Made by a program: the position numbers and the translations under genes. Under the pieces are notes generated by a model that did not search any database, had not been told where the DNA came from, and saw only the letters and a program-made list of their open reading frames with translations. Source: Chromatiaceae bacterium (GTDB lineage Bacteria > Pseudomonadota > Gammaproteobacteria > Chromatiales > Chromatiaceae). From it: a stretch of DNA of 64,000 nucleotides. Where the stretch lies: the NCBI GenBank assembly GCA_024235175.1, contig JACKMX010000002.1, forward strand, positions 310,001 to 374,000. The letters are read 5' to 3'. Numbering within the stretch: the stretch's first letter is position 1; each line of letters begins with the position of its first letter. Positions 32,643 through 42,863 of the stretch are shown here, one piece after another.

Positions 32643-32866
32643 GTAACTATTCAGCTTGATGACCAAACAGCCCTTGGTGCCGTTGAGAACCGTTGTTTCT
32701 GGAGGAAACGTCGACGGCAGGGATGCCGTCGTCGAGCCTACGCCGTACATGGATGTACCAGTGTCGCGGAAGGCAGGATGCCGGGAGCGACCAAGGATGT
32801 ATTCACGGCGTTTTCCGGAAGAAATATCGGTTCTCAACGGCATTTGGCACCGAGCTGAATAGTTAC
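32643..32866. mobile_element. 224-bp MITE-like element with 8-bp target duplication
   Basis: Perfect 14-base terminal inverted repeats, gtaactattcagct (32643) and agctgaatagttac (32853), bound the element. Direct repeats gaaactag lie immediately outside on both sides (32635-32642 and 32867-32874), as expected for an insertion. Inner arms (gttgagaaccg and cggttctcaac) extend the symmetry, and two perfect small hairpins (gacggca/tgccgtc and gtacat/atgtac) lie inside. It contains no gene. Confidence 0.82.
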
Positions 32867-32928
32867 GAAACTAGTTTGTTTCCGGTCAAAACAAAAACTG
32901 ATTGTAAACGGGCGGACCGGTATATTTC

Positions 32929-34371
32929 TTACGCGGATCCAATTGCAGCAGCACACAGAGAGAGGATCGCTGCTGGAAACATTCCCAGCGCCAGCATCAT
33001 CAATCCGTTTACCGAGAGCGCGATGCGTGTATCCAATCCTGCGGTCAATGGAGTATTGTCAACAGGTTTATCAAAATACATCAGCTTGACGATGCGCAGG
33101 TAATAGTAGACTCCAATGATGGAGAAGAAGACACCCACCAGTGCCAGCCAAAGCAAGTTGACACTGATCACCGCTTCCAGTACGAACATCTTGGCAAAAA
33201 ATCCCACGGTTGGGGGAACTCCTGCCATTGAGAACATCAGCAGCAGCATCATGGCCGCAAACCAGGGGCTGCGATCATGCAGCCCTTTGTAGTCATCCAG
33301 ATTTTCAGCCTCGAACCCGCGCCGGCTGAGCAGCATCACAATACCGAAACCGCCAAGCGCCATAATCGCATAAACAATGCTGTAGAACATAGCTGCCGTG
33401 TAACCCTTGCTGGTGCCAGCCAGAATCCCCAGCAGGATGAAGCCGACGTGGGAGATGGTTGAATATGCCAGCATTCTTTTGATATTGGTCTGCGCAATCG
33501 CGATGACATTACCCAGTGCCATCGACAGCACCGCCAGAATAACCAGCATCCCCTGCCAGTCCGCATGCAGCGGTTCGAGTCCGTTCACCAGCAGGCGCAT
33601 AGCAAGCGCAAAGGCGGCAATCTTGGGTGCGCTGCCAATAAACAGTGTCACTGCGGTCGGCGCCCCATGATAAACGTCCGGCACCCACATATGCAGAGGC
33701 ACCGCACCAAACTTAAACGCGAGCCCGATCACGACGAACACCAAACCGAACACAAGCACCATGTTGTCCATACCGGTTTCCGCCACCGCCTGCGCCACCG
33801 GCTGAAACTCAATGGAACCTGTTGCACCATAGATCATGGAAATGCCGTACAACAACATGCCCGAAGCCAGCGCACCAAGTACGAAGTACTTCATCGCGGC
33901 CTCGGACCCGGCAATCGAATCTCGGTCGAAGGCAACCAGGGTGTAGAGCGAAAGGGCCAACAGCTCGAGCCCAAGATAGACGGTCAGAAAACCGTTGGCC
34001 GAAACCATCACCGTCATACCGAGCACTGCAAACAGACCCAGCACATAGAATTCGCCTTTGAACAGATTCCGATCGAGCAGATAGTCCTTTGAGTAGAGGA
34101 AGGCACCAGCACTGATCAGATAAACAGCCACCTTCAACACATCGCCCATCGGATCGCGAATCACGCTGCCGTAAAAAATAACCTCGGCCTCGGAGGACGA
34201 TGTCAGATAGACGATACAGACAGCCAGTAACAGGCTGACCTGAGCCAGGCCATAACTTATGACACGCTGCTCATCTTTGAGAAAGAGGTCCACCACCAGA
34301 ATCACACAGGTCATGGTGAGGATAAAAAGTTCCGGCAGGACCGGTATCAGACTTGGCATCTCAAATGGCAT
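32929..34371 (-). CDS. nuoN: NADH-quinone oxidoreductase subunit N
   Basis: The 480-residue antiporter-like membrane subunit of complex I has about 14 membrane segments. It shows the conserved block MLAYSTISHVGFILLGI and the Lys of FKFGAVPLHMWVPDVYHGAP that belong to the proton channel. It is the last gene of the nuo operon, 26 bases behind nuoM. The ATG at 34371 (MPFEMPSL) is preferred to a GTG at 34377. Confidence 0.95.
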   Translation of the reverse strand: MPFEMPSLIPVLPELFILTMTCVILVVDLFLKDEQRVISYGLAQVSLLLAVCIVYLTSSSEAEVIFYGSVIRDPMGDVLKVAVYLISAGAFLYSKDYLLDRNLFKGEFYVLGLFAVLGMTVMVSANGFLTVYLGLELLALSLYTLVAFDRDSIAGSEAAMKYFVLGALASGMLLYGISMIYGATGSIEFQPVAQAVAETGMDNMVLVFGLVFVVIGLAFKFGAVPLHMWVPDVYHGAPTAVTLFIGSAPKIAAFALAMRLLVNGLEPLHADWQGMLVILAVLSMALGNVIAIAQTNIKRMLAYSTISHVGFILLGILAGTSKGYTAAMFYSIVYAIMALGGFGIVMLLSRRGFEAENLDDYKGLHDRSPWFAAMMLLLMFSMAGVPPTVGFFAKMFVLEAVISVNLLWLALVGVFFSIIGVYYYLRIVKLMYFDKPVDNTPLTAGLDTRIALSVNGLMMLALGMFPAAILSLCAAAIGSA

Positions 34372-34397
34372 GGACACTTATCTCATTTAAGGCCGTA

Positions 34398-35912
34398 TCA
34401 GAGTTTTGATACGGCGATGTGCTTCAACAGGTTGGCGATCGAGGCATCCATCACCTCCACCAGAGGTCCAGGCCAAAGGCCAAGCATCAGGACCGCCAGT
34501 GCCAGGGAGCCAAGTATCAGTAATTCACGGCTGCTTATATCCTGCAACGCAGCAACATTGTCGTTGGCGACCTCTCCAAACACAACACGCTTCACCATCC
34601 AAAGCGTATAAGCGGCACCTATGATGAGTGTGGTGGCGGCCAGAAATGCGTACCAGAAATCGGCACGGAAGCTTGCCAGGATGACCATAAACTCACCGAC
34701 AAAACCGGAGGTGCCAGGCAGTCCGGCGTTGGCCATTGCGAAAAATACCATTAAACCAGCGAAAACCGGCATGGTGTTGACCACGCCGCCATAGGCTGAA
34801 ATATCGCGGCTGTGAACCCGATCATAAAGAACACCGACACAGAGGAACAGCGCTGCCGAGATGAAGCCATGGGAGACCATCTGCACCATGCCCCCCTGAA
34901 CTCCCAGCATGGCACCGGTTTCAATGTTGGGATTGGCGGTTATGGTGAAGACGATGAAGAAGCCGAGTGTGACAAATCCCATATGCGCGATTGACGAATA
35001 GGCGATAAGTTTCTTCATATCCTGCTGAACCAGCGCAACAAAGCCGATGTAGACAACCGCAATCAACGATAAGCTGATGATCAACCAGTCAAGCTGATGA
35101 CTTGCATCAGGCGATATCGGCAGACTGAAACGCAGGAAGCCGTAGCCACCGATTTTCAACATGATCGCGGCCAGGATAACCGATCCGCCGGTCGGCGCCT
35201 CCACATGGGCATCGGGCAGCCAGGTATGTACCGGCCACATAGGCACCTTGACTGCAAATGCCAACAGGAAGGCGATAAATATCAGGATCTGTTCGCTCAG
35301 CCCCAGCTTTAGATCGTGGAAAGCCAATATGTCAAAAGAGCCGGACTGGAAGTACATGTAGATCAGCGCCACCAGCATAAAAACCGATCCGAAAAAGGTG
35401 TACAGAAAAAACTTGATGGTCGCATAGACCCGGTTCGGCCCGCCCCAGACCCCGATAATCAGAAACATCGGGATCAGCATCGCCTCCCAGAAGACGTAAA
35501 ACAACATCGCGTCCAACGCGGAGAATACGCCAACCATGACCCCTTCCATAATCAGGAAAGCGGCCAGGTAACTCGCTGGCTTGTACTGGATAACCTCCCA
35601 GGCGGCGATAATAACAAACACTGTGATGAAGGTGGTCAGAAGAATCAGGGGCATGGAGATGCCGTCTATCCCCAGGTAATACTCAATATTGAACAGTGTG
35701 ATCCAAGGTGCCCGTTCAACAAACTGCATCTCCGCAGTGGAAGAATTGAAACTGCTGTAGAGCGGGAGACTGGCAACAAAGGTCAGTATCGAAATTGCCA
35801 GTGCCGTCCAGCGGGTGGCGTTGACGGACTTGTCACCGCTGGCGAGAACCAGTACACCGCCGATGATGGGCAGCCAGATGGTCAAACTGAGAATGGGCCA
35901 ATCTGCAAACAT
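34398..35912 (-). CDS. nuoM: NADH-quinone oxidoreductase subunit M
   Basis: The 504-residue antiporter-like membrane subunit has the signature FLLAFAVKVPMWPVHTWLPD followed by AHVEAPTGGSVILA and KKLIAYSSIAHMGFVTLG. The Glu of the fifth segment (WEAMLIPMFL) and the channel lysines are present. It is one of the three proton-pumping subunits of complex I, in the inner membrane. It starts with ATG 18 bases behind the end of nuoL. Confidence 0.96.
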   Translation of the reverse strand: MFADWPILSLTIWLPIIGGVLVLASGDKSVNATRWTALAISILTFVASLPLYSSFNSSTAEMQFVERAPWITLFNIEYYLGIDGISMPLILLTTFITVFVIIAAWEVIQYKPASYLAAFLIMEGVMVGVFSALDAMLFYVFWEAMLIPMFLIIGVWGGPNRVYATIKFFLYTFFGSVFMLVALIYMYFQSGSFDILAFHDLKLGLSEQILIFIAFLLAFAVKVPMWPVHTWLPDAHVEAPTGGSVILAAIMLKIGGYGFLRFSLPISPDASHQLDWLIISLSLIAVVYIGFVALVQQDMKKLIAYSSIAHMGFVTLGFFIVFTITANPNIETGAMLGVQGGMVQMVSHGFISAALFLCVGVLYDRVHSRDISAYGGVVNTMPVFAGLMVFFAMANAGLPGTSGFVGEFMVILASFRADFWYAFLAATTLIIGAAYTLWMVKRVVFGEVANDNVAALQDISSRELLILGSLALAVLMLGLWPGPLVEVMDASIANLLKHIAVSKL

Positions 35913-35930
35913 GCGTAGTTTCCTGCCTTA

Positions 35931-37919
35931 TTAAGCAATCACGAACCAGGTCAGTAACAACAACAGACCCAGTATCATGGCGATGGCGTAATGAAATAGA
36001 TAACCGGTCTGTACGGTCCTTGCCCAATCCGCAATACGGCCGACGGTTCGCGCCGAACCGTTGATAATCACGGTGTCGATGATAAAACGATCACCCTTTG
36101 ACCAGAGCGCATTGCCGAGTCCCCTGCTGCCGCCGGCGAAAAGAAACTGATAGGCCTCATCGAACCAGTATTTCTTATCCAGTGTGCGATAAAGCGGTTC
36201 CAAGCGCGTCTTGATGATCTCGGCGATTCCCGGCTTTTTGGTATAGATGACCCATGCAACAACCAATCCGGCCAGTGCAAGGTAAAGCGCCGGCCCCATG
36301 AGCCCATGCATGATCATCGAGTTCGGCCCATGCACATGCTCGCCCAACTCAGCCAAAGTGTCGTGCTGCGGCAACACGAACAGCACGTTATCGAACCACT
36401 CCCCAAACAGCATCGTGTCCATGGTCAGATAGCCGATACCGACCGAGGGAATCGCGAGAAGTACCAGTGGTACGGTAACCACTTTGGGCGACTCCTTCAG
36501 GTGGTGTTTGGCATGACTGTCTCGCGGGCCTTCGCCATGGAATACCAGGAAAAACATACGGAAGCTGTAGAGAGCGGTGATAAAAACGCCGACAAGCACC
36601 GCGGCATAGGCATAGCCGGAGCCGGCGATATGCGAGTGATGCACTGCCTCGATAATGGCGTCTTTCGAGAAGAAGCCGGAGAAACCGGGGAATCCGATCA
36701 GCGCCAACGAACCAATCAGCGATGTCCAGTAGGTCCAGGGCATGTATTTGCGGACACCACCCATGTTGCGGATATCCTGGTCGTGGTGCATGCCGATGAT
36801 GACCGACCCAGCCGCCAGGAACAGCAACGCCTTGAAAAAGGCATGGGTCATCAGGTGAAAAATGCCTGCGGCATAAGCGGAAACGCCCAATGCCACCATC
36901 ATGTAACCCAGCTGAGAAAGCGTGGAGTAAGCAACCACGCGCTTGATATCGTTCTGGACGACACCTATCAGACCGGTAAAAAATGCAGTCGTTGCACCGA
37001 TCACCAGCACAAAACTGAGAGCGGTCTCGGAGAATTCATAGATCGGTGACATCCGGGCAACCATAAATACACCGGCGGTCACCATGGTGGCGGCATGAAT
37101 CAATGCGGAGATCGGTGTAGGGCCCTCCATTGAATCGGGCAACCACACATGCAATGGCACCTGCGCCGATTTACCCATGGCACCGATGAACAGCAGAATA
37201 CCGATCACCGATGTCAATGACCAGCTGGTATTGCCAAAAACCTGGATCTGAGTATCGGCCAATCCAGGTATCCTGGAAAATACTTCAGCGTAATCCAGAC
37301 TGCCGGTATACAGGGCTATTGCCGCTATGCCGAGCACAAAGCCGAAATCGCCCACCCGGTTAACCAGGAACGCTTTGAGATTGGCAAATATGGCGGTGGG
37401 GCGAACCGACCAGAAGCCGATCAACAAATAGGAGACCAGACCAACCGCCTCCCAGCCAAAAAAGAGCTGAAGAAAGTTGTTGGACATTACCAGCATCAGC
37501 ATGGAGAAGGTAAATAATGAGATATAACTGAAAAAGCGCTGGTAGCTATTGTGCCCGGCAAGACTGTCACTGGGCCAGTTCTCCTCGTCATGGGCCATGT
37601 AGCCGATGGTGTAGATATGTATACAGAAGGAGACAAAAGTCACCACGCTCATCATCACTGCCGTGAGCCGGTCGACCAGGAAGCCTACCTCCATATTAAG
37701 TCCATCGCTCACCATCCAGGTGTAGACGGTGCCGTTAAACAGTTCCCGGCTGCCTGAGATAAACCCGCTCAGCACATAGATCGAGAGCAGCGCCGAAATG
37801 CCGACTCCGCTGCTCGTCACCCAATGCGCCCCGGCGCGACCGATTTTTGCGCCCCAGAAACCGGCAACGATGGCCCCCAGAAGGGGCGCCAGCACGATGA
37901 TCAGATAAAGTATTTCCAT
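35931..37919 (-). CDS. nuoL: NADH-quinone oxidoreductase subunit L
   Basis: The 662-residue membrane subunit is of full family length, with the common core VPLHVWLPDSMEGPTPISAL and the long C-terminal lateral helix region (residues about 540-600) followed by a final membrane segment. It forms the distal proton channel and the arm that ties the three antiporter-like subunits together. Its ATG lies 2 bases behind the stop of nuoK, so the two are coupled. Confidence 0.96.
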   Translation of the reverse strand: MEILYLIIVLAPLLGAIVAGFWGAKIGRAGAHWVTSSGVGISALLSIYVLSGFISGSRELFNGTVYTWMVSDGLNMEVGFLVDRLTAVMMSVVTFVSFCIHIYTIGYMAHDEENWPSDSLAGHNSYQRFFSYISLFTFSMLMLVMSNNFLQLFFGWEAVGLVSYLLIGFWSVRPTAIFANLKAFLVNRVGDFGFVLGIAAIALYTGSLDYAEVFSRIPGLADTQIQVFGNTSWSLTSVIGILLFIGAMGKSAQVPLHVWLPDSMEGPTPISALIHAATMVTAGVFMVARMSPIYEFSETALSFVLVIGATTAFFTGLIGVVQNDIKRVVAYSTLSQLGYMMVALGVSAYAAGIFHLMTHAFFKALLFLAAGSVIIGMHHDQDIRNMGGVRKYMPWTYWTSLIGSLALIGFPGFSGFFSKDAIIEAVHHSHIAGSGYAYAAVLVGVFITALYSFRMFFLVFHGEGPRDSHAKHHLKESPKVVTVPLVLLAIPSVGIGYLTMDTMLFGEWFDNVLFVLPQHDTLAELGEHVHGPNSMIMHGLMGPALYLALAGLVVAWVIYTKKPGIAEIIKTRLEPLYRTLDKKYWFDEAYQFLFAGGSRGLGNALWSKGDRFIIDTVIINGSARTVGRIADWARTVQTGYLFHYAIAMILGLLLLLTWFVIA

Positions 37920-37921
37920 GC

Positions 37922-38227
37922 TTAGCCCTTGAGCGCATCCAGGTCTTCGACGTTAATAGTACGCCGGTTACGAAACAGAACCACCAGAATTGCCAGACCG
38001 ATTGCCGCCTCGGCCGCAGCCACGGTGAGAATGAAGAATACGAACACCTGCCCCACTGCATCACCGTGATAGTGGGAAAATGCCACGAAATTGATATTTA
38101 CCGCCAGAAGCATCAGTTCAATACACATCAAAAGAATGATGACGTTCTTACGGTTCAGAAAAATCCCCGCAACACTGAGTGAAAAGAGGATTGCACCGAG
38201 CATCAAAAAATCGGTCAATGCAAGCAT
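37922..38227 (-). CDS. nuoK: NADH-quinone oxidoreductase subunit K
   Basis: The 101-residue protein has three membrane segments with the two conserved Glu residues, in LLMCIELMLLAVNINF and TVAAAEAAIGLAI. The start at 38227 (MLALTDFLML) gives the normal length and follows a strong Shine-Dalgarno (ggagg); the frame extends upstream into nuoJ without family-like sequence. It sits in the membrane arm near the quinone site. Confidence 0.95.
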   Translation of the reverse strand: MLALTDFLMLGAILFSLSVAGIFLNRKNVIILLMCIELMLLAVNINFVAFSHYHGDAVGQVFVFFILTVAAAEAAIGLAILVVLFRNRRTINVEDLDALKG

Positions 38228-38228
38228 A

Positions 38229-38831
38229 TCAATCCTCCGCATCCATTTTGAGTACGCTAATCCTGTCATCACCCTTCTTCACGCGTACCTGTTTCGAAGG
38301 ATCCTGATATTTTGTCTCGGGACGCTTGCGCATTGTCAGACCGATCGCGGCAATAATGGCCACCAATAGGATTACCGCAGCGATTTCAAACGGGTACATG
38401 TACTCGGTGTAGAGCACACTGCCCAGCGAGGCGGTGTTGTTATAGTCGGAAGGTAAAGGTGATGGCGCAGCGAACTGATCCAGTCCGAAGTTTCCCGAAC
38501 CAACCACCAGGAAAATCTCGACTAACATCGCCACCGCAATCAAAATAGCAAGTGGCAGATTTTTCACGAAGCCGGCGCGCATGGTGGCAATATCGATGTC
38601 AAGCATCATCACCACGAACAGAAACAGCACCATCACCGCGCCAACGTATACCAGCACCAGAACAATGGCGAGAAACTCGGCCTCCGCCAGCAGCCAGATG
38701 CCGGCGCTGGTAAAAAACGCCAACACCAGAAAAAGTGCCGAGTGCACGGGATTCTTCCTGGTTATCACCATAGTCGCGGCAAACACCAGAATGGCGGCAA
38801 AAACATAAAAGACAAACAGTTCGAATGTCAT
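38229..38831 (-). CDS. nuoJ: NADH-quinone oxidoreductase subunit J
   Basis: The 200-residue membrane subunit has five membrane segments and the typical block FLAIVLVLVYVGAVMVLFLF, with the pi-bulge helix near Tyr. A polar C-terminal tail (PETKYQDPSKQVRVKKGDD) follows. It lies between nuoI and nuoK as usual. Confidence 0.94.
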   Translation of the reverse strand: MTFELFVFYVFAAILVFAATMVITRKNPVHSALFLVLAFFTSAGIWLLAEAEFLAIVLVLVYVGAVMVLFLFVVMMLDIDIATMRAGFVKNLPLAILIAVAMLVEIFLVVGSGNFGLDQFAAPSPLPSDYNNTASLGSVLYTEYMYPFEIAAVILLVAIIAAIGLTMRKRPETKYQDPSKQVRVKKGDDRISVLKMDAED

Positions 38832-38877
38832 CAGATCATCCAGTCAGAATCAGTTTTCCCGATACGCACCGCTGTTC

Positions 38878-39366
38878 TCATCGGTACCTCGCCTGAGCCG
38901 CAATATCGGCCGCCAGCTGTTGTTCGTACCTGTCGCCCATGGCAAGCAGCTTCTCCTTGGTCATGATGGCGTCCTCACGGTTCTCGAAGTGGTACTCATA
39001 GAGGCGGGTTTCCACTATCGCATCGACCGGGCAGGACTCCTGACAATAGCCGCAGAATATGCATTTGAAAAGGTCGATATCGTAACGCGTGGTGCGTCTC
39101 GATCCATCCTCCCGTGGTTCCGCCTCAATAGTGATCGCCAGCGCCGGGCAGGTTGCCTCGCACAACTTGCAGGCGATGCAGCGCTCTTCACCGCTGGCAT
39201 AGCGGCGTTGCGCATGCAAACCGCGGAAACGCGGCGATATCGGCGCCTTCTCCTCCGGATACTGCACGGTAAATTTCTTTTTGAACATATAACGGCCGGT
39301 CAACGCCAGGCCGCGTACCAGTTCCAGCAGGAATAGACTCTTGATGTAGTCACGCAGTACGTTCAT
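38878..39366 (-). CDS. nuoI: NADH-quinone oxidoreductase subunit I (two 4Fe-4S clusters)
   Basis: The 162-residue ferredoxin-like subunit has two cluster motifs, CIACKLCEATCP and CIFCGYCQESCP, which bind clusters N6a and N6b in the chain that passes electrons to the quinone. The length is typical. It sits in the peripheral arm, next to the membrane. Confidence 0.96.
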   Translation of the reverse strand: MNVLRDYIKSLFLLELVRGLALTGRYMFKKKFTVQYPEEKAPISPRFRGLHAQRRYASGEERCIACKLCEATCPALAITIEAEPREDGSRRTTRYDIDLFKCIFCGYCQESCPVDAIVETRLYEYHFENREDAIMTKEKLLAMGDRYEQQLAADIAAQARYR

Positions 39367-39379
39367 CTGTCACTCCGCC

Positions 39380-40438
39380 TCAATCAAACCACCAGGGCAT
39401 CTCGAACACCACGGCAAGGCCGATCACCATGATCCATACGATGGTTATGGGAATAAACACCTTCCAGCCGAGACGCATGATCTGGTCGTAGCGATAGCGT
39501 GGGAAGGTGGCGCGCAGCCAGAGAAAAAAGAATCCGACGAAGGCTGTCTTCAGAAACAGCCATACGATACCGGGCACCCAGTCAAACATTGCACCCAGCA
39601 GCGGCCAGCCATTGAAGGGCGACAGCCAGCCGCCAAGAAACAGCAGTGCAGTCAACGCCGACACCAGAATCATGTTGGCGTACTCGCCGAGAAAGAAAAC
39701 AGCGAAAGGCATGCCCGAATACTCCACATGGAAGCCGGCCACGATTTCGGACTCACCCTCTGCCACATCAAACGGTGCGCGGTTGGTTTCGGCAACACCA
39801 GAGATAAAATAGATCAGAAAAAGCGGAAACAACGGCAGCCAGAACCAGTTGAACAGTCCGCCGTCACCCTCTTGCGCACGTACGATCTCTCCCAGGTTGA
39901 GGCTGCCTGCAGCTACCAGCACACCTACCAGCGCAAATCCCATGGCGATTTCGTAGGAGACAATCTGGGCAGCGGAGCGCATGGCCCCAAGGAATGAGTA
40001 TTTGGAATTGGAGGCCCAACCGGAAATGATAACGCCGTAGACGCCAACCGAAGTGAGCGCTATCAGATAGAGCAGTCCGGCATTGATGTTTGAGAGAACC
40101 AGGCCATCGCCAAACGGAAACACCGCCCAAGCTGCCAGTGCGGGACCCAGTGTCAGTACCGGGGCGATGAGAAACAGTGTTTTGTTGGCGCCACTGGGAA
40201 TGATGATCTCCTTGAACATCAGTTTCACCGCATCTGCTATGGGCTGCAACCACCCCTTCGGTCCGACACGATTGGGGCCGATACGCACCTGCATGTATCC
40301 GATGATCTTGCGTTCGGCGTAAGTGAAATAGGCTACACACAACATCAACGGAGCAACAATTATCACGATCTTGATCAGAATCTGAATGACGACCAGATTC
40401 TCACCCAACCACTCCCAGAGGCTCATCAGTAAATCCAT
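39380..40438 (-). CDS. nuoH: NADH-quinone oxidoreductase subunit H
   Basis: The 352-residue membrane subunit has eight or so segments with the quinone-chamber signature RIGPNRVGPKGWLQPIADAV and the Glu-rich loop ETNRAPFDVAEGESEIVAGF. It forms most of the quinone-binding chamber together with NuoB and NuoD. It lies 13 bases ahead of nuoI. Confidence 0.96.
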   Translation of the reverse strand: MDLLMSLWEWLGENLVVIQILIKIVIIVAPLMLCVAYFTYAERKIIGYMQVRIGPNRVGPKGWLQPIADAVKLMFKEIIIPSGANKTLFLIAPVLTLGPALAAWAVFPFGDGLVLSNINAGLLYLIALTSVGVYGVIISGWASNSKYSFLGAMRSAAQIVSYEIAMGFALVGVLVAAGSLNLGEIVRAQEGDGGLFNWFWLPLFPLFLIYFISGVAETNRAPFDVAEGESEIVAGFHVEYSGMPFAVFFLGEYANMILVSALTALLFLGGWLSPFNGWPLLGAMFDWVPGIVWLFLKTAFVGFFFLWLRATFPRYRYDQIMRLGWKVFIPITIVWIMVIGLAVVFEMPWWFD

Positions 40439-40441
40439 CGG

Positions 40442-42760
40442 TTACGCCTTCTCCAGGGTCACGTTGCCAATCTGTCCGCCGAGCGTCTCGGTCCCGGCCA
40501 GGCCGGCGGGAACCCGTACGCACCCATCGGGTACCGCAGGGTCTATTACCACCTGCAGTACGGCGCTGCTTTTGTCTTGTTTTACGACTGCCTGATCGCC
40601 GTCGGCCAGTCCTGCAATTTTCGCCTGATTTGGATTAAGTCTGGCGCTTGCCTTGATCGCATCCCGTGTCTTCTGCAGGGCAGCGGCGCGACGCACCAAG
40701 GGGTCTGCCGCGTAGATCGGGACATCGCCGATCCGGGTCAGTCCGGTGCCAGCCAACAGCGCCTCATTTTCGATTCCGTTGACGGCACTGTTTTCCGGCT
40801 TCATATCTCCTGCAAGCTGACGGACCTCGGCCAGAACATCCTCCGAGCTGACCTGATTAAATCCCGCAACATCGAGCAGATTCCCCAACACACGCAGAAC
40901 TTTCCATGCCGGCCTGGACTCGCCCGCCGGCGCCACCGCACCGCTGAATGACTGCCACTCCCCTTGCGCATTGACATAGGTACCGGAGGTTTCCGCAAAG
41001 CTGGCGATGGGCAATATCACATCCGCCACCTGCTCCAGGCTTTCCGATCTGAAGGCGCTTAACGCCACAACGAACTCCGCCTGACCCAATGTCTCCATCG
41101 ACTTGGCCGGATTCCAGAAATCGAGCCCGGGTTCCACACCCATCAGCAGATAGCCTTTATGCGGATTACTGAGCATCTCCTGGGCGTTACTACCACCGGT
41201 GCCGGGCATGGCGCCGCTCAACCTGGCACCCACGCTGTTTGCCGCTTCCGGCAGATATCCCAGAACGGCACCGCTCTTCCCGGCAATGACGCTTGCCAGT
41301 CCCTGAATCAGCGAGTAGTCGGGATGGGCAACCGCAAGATTCCCCAGCAGTACCGTCGCTTTAGCTGCGGACTTTAACTGCTCGGCTATTGCGCGGTGGG
41401 CATCACCGATTTCCGCACCATCGATCAAACCTCCGCTGCCGCCCAGCGCCCTGGCTACGGCAGCCAGATCGGAAATCATTCCTGCCGGAGAGTTCACAAC
41501 CTGAGTTGCCCGGTAGTTGGTATCGAGCTCCAGTGGGGTGATGAAACTGATATCCGCCCCTTCAAGTGCAGCTTTGCGCAGACGATGAGCGAGGATCGGC
41601 TGTTCTTTACGAATATTGGACCCAACCAGAAGTGCCGCATTCAGCTCATCCAGCTGTGCAATGGTCTGACCCAACCAGGGAAAAGCGGGCTCTTCGCCCC
41701 TGAAATCTCCCTGGCGAATTCTGAAATCTATATTCTCGCTGCCCAGCCCCCGCATCAGTTTTTGTGCCAGGTACAACTCTTCGAGTGTTGAACCGGGGGA
41801 AACCAGCGCACCGAGTCTATTACCGCTGGTTCCCCGGGCCTTCTTCAGACCCTGAGCGGCAGCATCAAGTGCATCCTGCCAGTCTGCCTCGATCCACTTG
41901 TCACCTTTCCTGATCAGCGGGTGGGTGAGTCGGTCCACACTGGACAGACCCTCGTAACTGAATCTATCTCTGTCCGAGATCCAACACTCATTCACTTCTT
42001 CATTATCTCTCGGGTGAACCCGCATCACCTGGTTGCGGCGAACATGGAGATTGATGTTGGAGCCAACCGAATCGTGCGGCGCGATGCTTTTCCGCTGAAC
42101 CAACTCCCAGGCTCTCGCGCTGTAAAGGAAAGGTTTGGATGTGAGTGATCCCACCGGACAGATGTCGATGATGTTTCCCGACATTTCTGAATCAACACTT
42201 TTTTCTATATAGGTACCGATCTCCACATGCTCACCGCGGCCGGTTGCTCCGAGTTCACGGATACCGGCAATTTCCGCACCAAAGCGAACGCAGCGGGTAC
42301 AGTGAATACAGCGGGTGAAATCGGTGGCGATCAGCGGACCTATGTCGCGCTTGGGAACCACCCTTTTCCCCTCCACAAAGCGGGAAGCATCATTCCCGTA
42401 ACCAAGCGCTATGTCCTGCAGCTCGCACTCACCGCCCTGATCACAGATCGGGCAGTCAAGCGGATGATTGATCAGCAGAAACTCCATCGTACCCTTCTGC
42501 GCAGCCAGCGCAGCAGGGGAGCGGGTAAAAACCTGCATACCCTGATTAACCGGCGTTGCGCAAGCCGGCATCGGTTTGGGTACCTTGGCTATTTCCACCA
42601 GGCACATCCGGCAGTTCGCAGCGACGGAGAGCTTCTTGTGGTAACAAAACCGGGGAACACTGATGCCCGCCGCATCGGTCACTTCGATCAATAAAGTACC
42701 AGCCTTCGCTTTCAACTCACGGCCGTCAACTTCAATTGTTACCATCTGGTCATCGGACAT
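40442..42760 (-). CDS. nuoG: NADH-quinone oxidoreductase subunit G
   Basis: The 772-residue peripheral subunit starts with a 2Fe-2S domain (FCYH, then CRMCLVEIA), followed by the His-coordinated cluster HPLDCPICDQGGECELQD and a 4Fe-4S cluster with CIHCTRCVRF and IDICPVGSLT. A molybdopterin-oxidoreductase-like body (about 220-770) follows, without catalytic cofactor as in other NuoG. It passes electrons from NuoE/F to NuoI. A 103-base gap separates it from nuoF. Confidence 0.95.
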   Translation of the reverse strand: MSDDQMVTIEVDGRELKAKAGTLLIEVTDAAGISVPRFCYHKKLSVAANCRMCLVEIAKVPKPMPACATPVNQGMQVFTRSPAALAAQKGTMEFLLINHPLDCPICDQGGECELQDIALGYGNDASRFVEGKRVVPKRDIGPLIATDFTRCIHCTRCVRFGAEIAGIRELGATGRGEHVEIGTYIEKSVDSEMSGNIIDICPVGSLTSKPFLYSARAWELVQRKSIAPHDSVGSNINLHVRRNQVMRVHPRDNEEVNECWISDRDRFSYEGLSSVDRLTHPLIRKGDKWIEADWQDALDAAAQGLKKARGTSGNRLGALVSPGSTLEELYLAQKLMRGLGSENIDFRIRQGDFRGEEPAFPWLGQTIAQLDELNAALLVGSNIRKEQPILAHRLRKAALEGADISFITPLELDTNYRATQVVNSPAGMISDLAAVARALGGSGGLIDGAEIGDAHRAIAEQLKSAAKATVLLGNLAVAHPDYSLIQGLASVIAGKSGAVLGYLPEAANSVGARLSGAMPGTGGSNAQEMLSNPHKGYLLMGVEPGLDFWNPAKSMETLGQAEFVVALSAFRSESLEQVADVILPIASFAETSGTYVNAQGEWQSFSGAVAPAGESRPAWKVLRVLGNLLDVAGFNQVSSEDVLAEVRQLAGDMKPENSAVNGIENEALLAGTGLTRIGDVPIYAADPLVRRAAALQKTRDAIKASARLNPNQAKIAGLADGDQAVVKQDKSSAVLQVVIDPAVPDGCVRVPAGLAGTETLGGQIGNVTLEKA

Positions 42761-42863
42761 TGATGTTGTTCTCTAAAACCAGTTTCCGCCTGTCAAACAG
42801 GAAGACAATTATTTCAATAATTCGGCTTTGAATGTTGCAGCCGATCCAACGCAGCGCATACGG

